This document shows, piece after piece, positions 1 through 4,384 of a stretch of 5,548 nucleotides of DNA. The stretch is from assembly GCA_025774405.1 (NCBI GenBank), contig JALGWB010000147.1, positions 1 to 5,548 on the forward strand, written 5' to 3'. This stretch comes from a bacterium (GTDB lineage Bacteria; Arandabacterota; Arandabacteria; Arandabacterales; Arandabacteraceae). Each line of letters opens with the position of its first letter. Within the stretch, counting starts at the first letter, position 1. The position numbers and the translations under genes were made by a program. The notes beneath the pieces are model-generated. The model did not search any database. It had not been told where the DNA came from and was given only the letters and a program-made list of their open reading frames with translations.

Positions 1-915
1 AGGCAGGCCGTTGAGGAAGGAATTACAGTATGGGTTTTCGATTTCAAGAATGAGTATAGGGATGTGGGACTACCAGTAATCACAGGGAGGGATCTGAAGC
101 TCAACCCGTTGAACTTCTTGGAGCAGAAAGATTACGTGCTGAATGCGAAGCTCTTTCAGAGGATTTTCGGCCATTCACAAGGGATATGGCTCGCCTCACA
201 GGCCTTTCTGGGTGATGTCTTGTTTGATCTGTACAAGGCCTATGGAGTCGATGAGAACCCTCAAAATACGTGGCCGTCCCTATTTGAACTGGAAGAGGCT
301 GTCAAGATACGGGCTGTAAGACCTAATACCCCATCTGTTCAGTACAAGGACAGAATCCTGAACAGGCTTTCGGACATGCTGAAATTCGAGGGCTGTATCT
401 TCGACTGCTCTTCCGGTTTTCCTATAGCTGACCTTGTTAAAGAGAGTGTTGTGTTTGAATTCAGAGGGATGAAGCCCCAAACGATTGCCTTGGTGTGCGA
501 GCTCCTGATGGCCGCTCTTTACGAGTATTGGGTTTTCCGAGGGCCACAACCAAAGCTTACAAATCTCCTCTTCAGTGATGAGGCCAAGCATGTATTTGAC
601 ATTAGAAAGAAGTTCCGGTTGAAAGATGAGCGGCCGTATGTTGACGAGATCCTGGCCGAAACGAGAACGTTTGGCATCGGGATAGTCCTTGCTGACCAGC
701 AGCCCTCTGAATTGACCCCTTCTGTCCAGGCAAACACACACATTAAGATTGAGATGCAGTTGGGGTCAGGGAAAGACATTAAGGATATGAATATAGCTCT
801 CGGACTGAATGCACGGCAGATCAGAGAGAGTTATGGGATGAAGTTGGGAGAGGGAGTCTTGAAGATTTCGGGGAAAGATCCATTCAGGGTTAGGATTCTC
901 TTCATGCGTGCCTAG
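1..915 (+). CDS. HerA/VirB4-like P-loop ATPase, C-terminal part (5' end outside window)
   Basis: The frame is open from base 1, so the gene begins upstream; the GTG at 64 is internal, not the start. About 304 residues are visible. The first segment (VWVFDFKNEYRD, bases 28-63) matches the strand and D-x-x-x-E-Y motif that follows the Walker A loop in HerA/VirB4/TraG-type ATPases; Walker A itself is not in the window. A Walker B-like run, LLFSDEAKHVF, carries Asp at base 577 and Glu at 580. The segment ETRTFGIGIVLADQQPSEL then matches the sensor/Gln motif, with Gln codons at 697 and 700, and the C-terminal strands follow. Such enzymes form hexamers that pump or translocate DNA, in HerA-NurA end processing, conjugation or phage defence. 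The protein stops directly after the ATPase core, without an extra C-terminal domain. Family assignment is fairly secure; which system it serves is unknown. Confidence 0.85.
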   Translation, partial: RQAVEEGITVWVFDFKNEYRDVGLPVITGRDLKLNPLNFLEQKDYVLNAKLFQRIFGHSQGIWLASQAFLGDVLFDLYKAYGVDENPQNTWPSLFELEEAVKIRAVRPNTPSVQYKDRILNRLSDMLKFEGCIFDCSSGFPIADLVKESVVFEFRGMKPQTIALVCELLMAALYEYWVFRGPQPKLTNLLFSDEAKHVFDIRKKFRLKDERPYVDEILAETRTFGIGIVLADQQPSELTPSVQANTHIKIEMQLGSGKDIKDMNIALGLNARQIRESYGMKLGEGVLKISGKDPFRVRILFMRA

Positions 916-956
916 TCAGTCCACCGCTACCTAGCCAGGCTACGGAGGGGAAGTAC

Positions 957-974
957 TCAAGGCATCAGCCTTGA
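957..974. repeat. Short perfect hairpin between convergent genes
   Basis: TCAAGGC (957-963) and GCCTTGA (968-974) form a perfect 7-bp stem with a 4-base loop ATCA. It lies in the 119-base gap between the end of the plus-strand ATPase gene and the end of the minus-strand broken gene, where a terminator would be expected. No T-run follows on either strand, so it is not a canonical intrinsic terminator. It could instead be an RNA 3'-end structure. Confidence 0.35.
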
Positions 975-1034
975 CTATCATACGGGACTATCTAGCGCAC
1001 TTTGCTGACTGGGCAACAATATGTCGCAACAGCA

Positions 1035-1280
1035 CTACGCATTCTCAACCTTCTTGATGGGTATACAATAATGCCCTGGGGTAGCATCCTCAAATACACA
1101 TATCAATTGCTTTCTTGAATTTACAGTACTCTCCTTCTTCTCCTTAAGCTTTGCTTCGGGAGGGTGTGTCACACCTTTATCGTCATCGAACTCTATCTGC
1201 ATCCCTCGGGGCGGTACAATAGCCACCTCACATCGATCTGCATTCCTGGTCAGTTCCACCTAGCACTCATCTTGCCCTTA
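1035..1280 (-). pseudogene. In-frame 3' remainder of the interrupted two-TM protein gene
   Basis: This tract is in the same frame as the minus-strand gene that stops at 1281-1283. Between the two lie a second TAA (1278-1280), five codons and a TAG (1260-1262). It then stays open for 74 codons, with natural-looking composition: VELTRNADRCEVAIVPPRG, an Asp/Glu/Lys-rich middle, and a C-terminus around CVFEDATPGHYCIPIKK that looks like the closing strand of a beta domain. A GTG at 1259 could serve as a start, but the visible ribosome binding site is poor. The likelier reading is that one gene of about 300 codons was broken by three stop mutations with no frameshift. Each stop is one C-to-T change from a Gln codon. 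A sequencing error is less likely with three separate changes. Confidence 0.6.
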
Positions 1281-1940
1281 TTATCGCAGGGGATTCCATG
1301 TACCATGCCAAAATCCCCTGAGCGTGAAGTCAACCGTAGTATTGGGCTCTAACTCAGGATCAAAAACAAGTGCACCGTACCAATGATCTGTCCTGCCACC
1401 CGCAACATTATCCGCGTACGGAACCACATGTATTCGGGTATGCTTATGGGCTTCGTCCACCGTGGAAGCTCTCACTCCTAGTGCCTGGAAGGGAATTTCC
1501 CTTGTTCCAACGCCTGCAACGCCAAACATGAAGCTCTTCACCTTCAGGACTTTGTCGCTTGTAACCAGCTTATATTTCCTCAACCATTCGTCAGTCCGGG
1601 GCGATTTCCCGATCAGATATATGAACCTTATGTCTTTGTAGCTATACTCTTCCTCTGGCCCGTATATCACTTTCCCCAGAATATGTCCGTAATATGACCA
1701 CTCCCCATGCAACCAGCGTACACGGCGAATGGACAAGAAGAAGTATAGCACGGTAAATAACAACAAGCTCCAAAAGAGCTGTTCATATAAGCTATCTAAA
1801 CCCCTGTCTTTAGTAGAAAAGAATAATATGACTGCTATGCCGACAGATGCAAGGAAATTCCACAGTGGAGTAAAGGACCATCCCAACAGCCCACATACTT
1901 GGTAAAAGAAACTTCTAGCTCGCGCTCCCAAGGTTCCCAC
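1281..1940 (-). CDS. Two-TM membrane protein with soluble C-terminal domain, probably truncated
   Basis: I do not recognise a named family. The GTG at 1940 is the probable start: an in-frame TAG lies two codons upstream, and AGGGG precedes the GTG by about 10 bases. Residues about 26-43 (LWNFLASVGIAVILFFS) and 54-70 (LFWSLLLFTVLYFFLS) are two membrane segments separated by a short charged loop, so most of the protein is a soluble domain from residue 72 on. That domain alternates hydrophobic and polar residues as beta-sheet domains do, and includes ALVFDPELEPNTTVDF, a pattern seen in beta-sandwich proteins. Membrane-anchored beta-rich domains occur as effectors in signal-linked defence systems, but nothing here proves that role. 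The frame ends at a double TAA, and a coding-like tail continues downstream in the same frame. The protein as written is therefore probably an incomplete product. Confidence 0.65.
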   Translation of the reverse strand: MGTLGARARSFFYQVCGLLGWSFTPLWNFLASVGIAVILFFSTKDRGLDSLYEQLFWSLLLFTVLYFFLSIRRVRWLHGEWSYYGHILGKVIYGPEEEYSYKDIRFIYLIGKSPRTDEWLRKYKLVTSDKVLKVKSFMFGVAGVGTREIPFQALGVRASTVDEAHKHTRIHVVPYADNVAGGRTDHWYGALVFDPELEPNTTVDFTLRGFWHGTWNPLR

Positions 1941-1965
1941 AACCTACCAGCCCCTGGTTTGAGAG

Positions 1966-1993
1966 TAGGGGGCAGCGGATAAGCTGCCCCTTA
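1966..1993. repeat. GC-rich hairpin upstream of the two-TM gene
   Basis: GGGGCAGC (1969-1976) and GCTGCCCC (1983-1990) pair perfectly over 8 bp around a 6-base loop, and the outer bases 1966-1967 pair with 1992-1993. On the minus strand it lies between the peptide gene and the GTG of the two-TM gene, about 25 bases before that start. It lacks a U-run, so it may stop or slow polymerase only weakly, or it may block ribosome access or stabilise the RNA. Confidence 0.4.
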
Positions 1994-2018
1994 CATAGAA
2001 ACCCTTTAAGGTCTCTGC

Positions 2019-2057
2019 CTACGTTCCGTCATCAGGTCCAGATGCGTGTATGTACAT
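2019..2057 (-). other. 12-codon mini-ORF repeating the GPDD tail of the upstream peptide
   Basis: On the minus strand ATG at 2057 opens MYIHASGPDDGT, then TAG. AGGAGG (minus strand, 2076-2071) lies 13 bases upstream, somewhat far for efficient initiation, and TATAAT just before it may be a -10 box. The ending resembles that of the 65-residue peptide gene (HTCGGPDDQGI) in protein and in DNA, with CCTGATGAC shared exactly. The two stop codons are exactly 93 bases apart and in frame, so this could be a tandem copy of the peptide's tail, now separated by a stop. Whether it is translated is unknown. Confidence 0.35.
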
Positions 2058-2094
2058 CTTGCTTAACCAACCTCCTATTATAAGTGTACCCCGC

Positions 2095-2119
2095 GGATAT
2101 ATAAAAGTTTTCTATATCC
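2095..2119. repeat. 25-bp AT-rich palindrome over the peptide gene's stop codon
   Basis: GGATATA (2095-2101) and TATATCC (2113-2119) are perfect inverted copies. The interior (AAAA G TTTT) continues the symmetry with a single mismatched pair, so 11 of 12 pairs match. It includes the stop codon of the minus-strand peptide gene (2112-2114) and lies just before the TATAAT and AGGAGG of the mini-ORF. It could be a weak terminator hairpin, though no U-run follows, or an operator for a dimeric regulator. Confidence 0.4.
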
Positions 2120-2309
2120 CTTGGTCATCAGGGCCACCGCATGTATGAAGCAAATTAGGGAAGCCCACTACTCCCAGCTCTGCCCCCGCCCCATACTGAT
2201 GCAGTCCGCGGACACTCCACAGGAAAGGGCTGCTCTGAGTTGCGACAGCCACTATCCCCCCCACAACTAACACCGTAAGAATTAAAACTATCGCTAGCGC
2301 TTTCCTCAC
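2112..2309 (-). CDS. Small exported peptide precursor with C-terminal CGGPDD motif
   Basis: GTG at 2309 is preceded by GGGAAGGA with about 9 bases spacing, which supports this start. The 65-residue product opens with Met-Arg-Lys and a hydrophobic run (residues 4-23, ALAIVLILTVLVVGGIVAVA), a classic signal peptide, possibly cut after AVA at residue 23 or shortly beyond. The remaining 40 or so residues are small, Gly-rich and without charge clusters, ending LLHTCGGPDDQGI with one Cys. Its size and layout resemble exported signalling peptides (Phr-like) or small secreted or surface peptides of Gram-positive bacteria, but I recognise no named family. A probable cyclic di-GMP riboswitch lies about 180 bases upstream on the same strand, so its production may follow that messenger. 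The two-TM gene lies downstream on the same strand. Confidence 0.65.
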   Translation of the reverse strand: MRKALAIVLILTVLVVGGIVAVATQSSPFLWSVRGLHQYGAGAELGVVGFPNLLHTCGGPDDQGI

Positions 2310-2363
2310 TTAGCACATCCTTCCCTCAACTATCGAATATGGGTTCTTGCCCTACCAATAGAT

Positions 2364-2396
2364 GATGCTCTCCAGCTGCCTGAGCCGGAGAGCATC
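2364..2396 (-). other. Strong hairpin in the leader, between riboswitch and peptide gene
   Basis: GATGCTCTCC (2364-2373) and GGAGAGCATC (2387-2396) are perfect 10-bp complements. In the minus-strand RNA the stem continues through one G-U pair and three more pairs, giving 14 bp with a 5-base loop. The next minus-strand bases are not U-rich, so this is not a standard terminator. It lies about 55 bases before the GTG of the peptide gene and may be part of the riboswitch output or protect the message. Confidence 0.5.
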
Positions 2397-2398
2397 TC

Positions 2399-2413
2399 TT
2401 AAGGAATCCTTAA
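2399..2413. repeat. Perfect 15-bp palindrome TTAAGGAATCCTTAA
   Basis: Two 7-base arms (TTAAGGA and TCCTTAA) flank a single central base with no mismatch. It lies next to the long leader hairpin. It could be an operator for a dimeric DNA-binding protein or another RNA pairing element; nothing in the window identifies a regulator. Confidence 0.35.
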
Positions 2414-2448
2414 CCTCTTTCTCCAAGTTAGACGGAGCAACCCGTGTG

Positions 2449-2481
2449 AAACAAAGATCAGGACAGGACCGGCATCCTGCC
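2449..2481 (-). terminator. Possible weak terminator downstream of the riboswitch
   Basis: On the minus strand, CAGGA (2479-2475) pairs with TCCTG (2468-2464), with extra GG/CC pairs possible outside, and a T-rich stretch (TTTGTTT, 2455-2449) follows after a gap. This could be the output stem of the riboswitch. The stem is short and the T-run interrupted and displaced, so the call is tentative. Confidence 0.25.
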
Positions 2482-2488
2482 TTCCTTC

Positions 2489-2574
2489 AACCCTTTGCAG
2501 CTCAGCTACCCTTCTTTTCATATGGGCCTGTTGCTTTGCGCCCCCGTCTTACGACGGGTTCGCCCTTTCGGGTC
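2489..2574 (-). promoter_or_regulatory. Cyclic di-GMP-I (GEMM) riboswitch aptamer
   Basis: On the minus strand the order of conserved blocks matches the GEMM-I aptamer. AGGGCGAACC (2566-2557; consensus close to AGGGCAAACC) leads into the P2 stem CCCGTC/GACGGG closed by a GTAA tetraloop (2558-2543). GGGCGCAAAGC (2543-2533) follows, then ACAGG, a short P3 stem CCC/GGG, and GGTAGCTGAGCTGC (2510-2497; consensus like GGTAGCxGGGTTxCC). GACCC (2574-2570) can pair with GGGTT (2493-2489) to close the domain. An alternative CCC-GAAA-GGG hairpin at the 5' side (2572-2563) would compete with that closing stem. GEMM-I RNAs bind cyclic di-GMP, and a subgroup binds cyclic GMP-AMP. The G-rich AGGGC block favours cyclic di-GMP, but I cannot fix the ligand. 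The 3' P1 strand departs from consensus. The target is the peptide gene starting at 2309. Confidence 0.72.
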
Positions 2575-3038
2575 TACTCCCAAGAATATGCACCATTCTT
2601 AGCACAGATCGCCTCCAATGTCAAGGGGCTTCCTTGCGCCGTCCGGAGCTGTCACGGGAAACCGTTTGCTAAAGAGCAGCTCACATACCATCGTAAACTA
2701 ACTTAACCTCTCCCCTTCGCCCCTATTACGGCTCGTTGACTCCGGTCCCGTGAATTCTGTCCCTAGCCGGTAGGACACGGAATACCTTTGCTGATCCTTC
2801 CCGGTTGTGCCATTTCGTATGCAGACATACTTCGCTCACTCCTAAATCTTTCCCTTCTTATCTTCTCAGTATTCCCAGAAGGTCGCTTCGCTAAAGCTTT
2901 ATGGGCTCGCGAACCTTAATGAGTGCTATCGCCAAAGAGAAAGGCAAGCCTGATCCTTCCTGCTTGGCGCTCAAGAGACGATAGTTTTGAAGCGTGATCT
3001 CAAGCGGTGGCGTTTGTTACTGTTATTGGGACTCTCTA

Positions 3039-3066
3039 TTGCTCAGTACTAGTTCATGGGTATAAT
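3039..3066 (+). promoter_or_regulatory. Promoter of the plus-strand membrane/nuclease gene cluster
   Basis: TATAAT at 3061-3066 is a perfect -10 box. TTGCTC at 3039-3044 is a partial -35 box with a 16-base spacer. It sits only 8 bases before the ATG of the first gene, so transcription would begin at or within a few bases of that codon and the message would be leaderless or nearly so. Confidence 0.55.
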
Positions 3067-3074
3067 AAGGTGTA

Positions 3075-3578
3075 ATGATAAATAAAGCTTCAGATGAGAA
3101 ACATCCCTACGCTAACACCAGGCAGTACATCACGAACGTTGCGTTTGCTCGGATTCAAATGCTCGAAGATGCGTCGGACGCTATCGACCAAAAGGGGGGC
3201 ATACTCCTAGGCTTTATTGCAGTTGTCATTGCGCTTGCGCTTAGTGGGCCTCTACCTAATGTATCTAGCCCCCTTGATTTGCTGTTCTGGTACGTCGGTT
3301 TCGCCTCGTTGCTCGCTGGGTTTGTCATACTCATTCTATGCCTGACCCCGAAAATTCGCCGCCTCGATCCCGACGTAGGCAAACTGCTGAGGAACTTCTG
3401 GAACAGCCCCTTTGACTCTGCTCAAGAGAATATCGCGGCCAGCCTCAAGAGTGCATGGGAAGCAAATAGCAAAACACACAGCAGAAAAGCGACCCTGTTC
3501 ACTCTAGCATTGTGGCTGACAGTGGTAGGGATAGGGGGGCTCGCACTAGATATCCTTGTTGTGCGCGTGATGCTGTGA
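3075..3578 (+). CDS. Three-TM membrane protein (PycTM/SLATT-like layout), unknown function
   Basis: The ATG at 3075 is the first possible start, since an in-frame TAA lies two codons upstream. AAGG sits only 4 bases before it and overlaps the region where transcription should begin, so translation may be leaderless. The 167-residue product has a polar N-terminus with an amphipathic helix (residues 22-38), the motif AIDQKGGILLGF entering membrane segment 1 (about 42-57), segment 2 (68-90), a cytoplasmic stretch of about 45 residues, and segment 3 (139-163). An Asp-x-Lys helix entering a first membrane segment, a second soon after and a third at the C-terminus is the layout of PycTM- and SLATT-type effector proteins, which are thought to harm membranes when a nucleotide signal is sensed. 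That link rests on layout alone. The next gene starts 24 bases later. Confidence 0.75.
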   Translation: MINKASDEKHPYANTRQYITNVAFARIQMLEDASDAIDQKGGILLGFIAVVIALALSGPLPNVSSPLDLLFWYVGFASLLAGFVILILCLTPKIRRLDPDVGKLLRNFWNSPFDSAQENIAASLKSAWEANSKTHSRKATLFTLALWLTVVGIGGLALDILVVRVML

Positions 3579-3588
3579 TACTAGACGG

Positions 3589-3597
3589 AGGAGGTGA
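3589..3597 (+). promoter_or_regulatory. Perfect Shine-Dalgarno site for the 45-residue peptide
   Basis: AGGAGGTGA is fully complementary to the usual 3' end of 16S rRNA. Eight bases separate the AGGAGG core from the ATG at 3603, an ideal spacing. It is the best ribosome binding site in the window and shows that the short ORF after it is translated. Confidence 0.85.
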
Positions 3598-3602
3598 AAG
3601 AG

Positions 3603-3740
3603 ATGGGGGATGAGAACAAGCCTCAGGGGCAGAACCCAAAGTCCCAAGGACCACAACAAGACGTAAATCTATCAGCCCCCCAGAAGAAGAGCGATTCTTC
3701 TGGGGAGACGACCGCTACAAAACAGAAACAAGGTCACTAG
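3603..3740 (+). CDS. 45-residue Gln-rich, probably disordered peptide
   Basis: The ATG follows a perfect ribosome binding site, 24 bases after the previous gene, so the two are probably co-transcribed. The product begins MGDENKPQGQNPKSQGPQQD and ends TATKQKQGH. It is rich in Gln, Lys, Pro, Ser and Gly, with almost no hydrophobic residues, no signal peptide and no membrane segment, so it is expected to be unfolded and soluble. I recognise no family. The DNA includes a perfect 11-bp inverted repeat at 3678-3705. After the TAG the same frame stays open for 74 more codons to a TGA at 3963-3965, and its first residues (SQGKPAEVQWEE) keep the same composition. The stop may therefore interrupt a longer protein, or occasional read-through may occur. 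TAG is one change from CAG (Gln). Confidence 0.7.
   Translation: MGDENKPQGQNPKSQGPQQDVNLSAPQKKSDSSGETTATKQKQGH
3678..3705. repeat. Perfect 11-bp inverted repeat inside the small Gln-rich gene
   Basis: CCCCAGAAGAA (3678-3688) and TTCTTCTGGGG (3695-3705) pair without mismatch around a 6-base loop GAGCGA. No T-run follows, so it is not a standard terminator. Lying within translated sequence, it could affect translation or RNA decay in the operon, or serve as a protein binding site. Confidence 0.55.
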
Positions 3741-3909
3741 TCACAAGGGAAACCGGCTGAAGTGCAGTGGGAGGAAACTCCAGCTATCGCACCCTTGCGT
3801 TTGGATGTATACGCGTACTTGGTGGCCTATAGTGCAGTTATCACTAGGCCCGCGTATTCTTCGGTAGACGTGGCTGCAGCGAGCTTTCCGCGGATGGGGG
3901 TGAATTACT
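3741..3909 (+). other. Gap before the YdjM-like gene: in-frame continuation of the Gln-rich ORF
   Basis: These 169 bases hold no separate gene with a good start. The frame of the preceding peptide stays open throughout and on to 3965, while the other two plus-strand frames contain stops. After a Gln/Lys/Pro-rich start the translation becomes mixed and hydrophobic (LRLDVYAYLVAYSAVITRP). This suggests the remains of a longer gene, now cut by the TAG at 3738 and overlapping the start of the next gene. A GTG at 3762 lacks a strong ribosome site. Random openness is possible. Confidence 0.3.
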
Positions 3910-4383
3910 GTGCCAAGAAAAGCAGAGCATATCTATGCCGGGCTTACTGTTTCGGCTCTGGCTGAAAGCGTAAGAATGCGAGACTTACCACCGCACAAGG
4001 CGGGGGCGGAGATGATTGGTGCAATGGTCGGTGGCTACTACGGATCCAGGGCCCCTGACTTGCTGGATCCACCAGTGAGGCCTAAGCATTGGGGTGTTGC
4101 TCACTCAGCTACTGCAGGAGCTGCTGTGTTCGCCTTGGCGACTGCCGGTTCGCCGAGGATTCAGAACGAGCTCCGTGTAATTGCTGATGAGTGTTTCGCC
4201 CAACAGGCCTACTACGCAGATAAAGATCGAATTGGCCTTGCGTTGCTGTATGGTCTGGCAGGCCTCGCCATGTATGGATTGGCAGGATTCGTTGCAGGCT
4301 TTGCCGTTGCGTATCTTTCGCATCTCGCGCTGGACCACCTGGAGTGCAAGTCAAGTCTCCCGCTGATCTGCAGGGGTTGTTAG
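3910..4383 (+). CDS. YdjM/DUF457-like membrane-bound metal-dependent hydrolase
   Basis: GTG at 3910 is preceded by GGGGGTGA six bases upstream, and the product begins MPRKAEHIYAGL, which fits the family's N-terminal His. The 157 residues carry the marks of the YdjM-type 'LexA-binding, inner membrane-associated hydrolase' family: His7, the block GSRAPDLLDPP (45-55, Asp50 and Asp53), HWGVAHS (60-66, His60 and His65), and a long hydrophobic Gly/Ala-rich region (about 108-137) leading into SHLALDHLE (His138, Asp142) and a final LPLI. Members are membrane proteins with conserved Asp/His residues thought to bind metal and hydrolyse a lipid-type or other substrate; the substrate is not known. The protein is at the short end for the family and ends soon after the last motif. 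The next gene begins one base after its stop, so they are translationally coupled. Confidence 0.7.
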   Translation: MPRKAEHIYAGLTVSALAESVRMRDLPPHKAGAEMIGAMVGGYYGSRAPDLLDPPVRPKHWGVAHSATAGAAVFALATAGSPRIQNELRVIADECFAQQAYYADKDRIGLALLYGLAGLAMYGLAGFVAGFAVAYLSHLALDHLECKSSLPLICRGC

Positions 4384-4384
4384 G

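Larger units (their letters stand above)
2310..3038 (-). ncRNA. Long gene-free region: probable structured RNA leader of the peptide gene
   Basis: No convincing protein gene lies in these 729 bases on either strand. Read on the minus strand the region is rich in nested complementary segments: CTATCG/CGATAG (2979-2984 with 2926-2931), CCGTG/CACGG enclosing TCCTA/TAGGGA (2780-2748), GAGCTG/CAGCTC enclosing ACGG/CCGT (2682-2646), AAGAAT/ATTCTT (2600-2582), and the riboswitch at 2574-2489. GNRA-type loops occur (GAAA at 2569-2566, GTAA at 2552-2549). An 11-base direct repeat, CTGATCCTTCC on the plus strand, occurs at 2791-2801 and 2950-2960. A 21-codon ORF (2828-2763, minus) with AGGAG upstream is possible but weak. 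I could not place a confident minus-strand promoter, and I do not recognise the part upstream of the riboswitch as a known large RNA. A decayed mobile element is an alternative. Confidence 0.4.

Noticed and set aside
280..779. Minus-strand ORFs of 153 and 86 codons inside the ATPase gene
   Set aside because: They overlap a gene with clear ATPase motifs on the plus strand and show no recognisable domain; they are shadows.
1260..1283. Genetic code with TAA/TAG read as Gln
   Set aside because: Other genes end cleanly at TAG or TAA with the next gene starting 1 to 37 bases later, so these codons act as stops here.
2362..2706. 114-codon plus-strand ORF
   Set aside because: It is antisense to the GEMM-like aptamer and leader. 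Its residues around VALRPRLTTGSPF are just the complement of conserved riboswitch bases, and no ribosome binding site precedes it.
2763..2828. 21-codon minus-strand ORF with AGGAG upstream
   Set aside because: Its bases are also used in strong RNA pairings of the leader, the product is not recognisable, and the spacing to the ribosome site is long. It is noted in the leader entry but not called a gene.
2310..3038. Group II intron or transposon remnant
   Set aside because: I found no reverse transcriptase or transposase fragment, no conserved intron domain V-like hairpin and no flanking target duplication that I could recognise.
4042..4070. Inverted repeat GGATCCAG / CTGGATCC in the YdjM-like gene
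   Set aside because: It lies within conserved family residues (SRAPDLLDPP), so codon choice at similar amino acids explains it; no regulatory context is visible.
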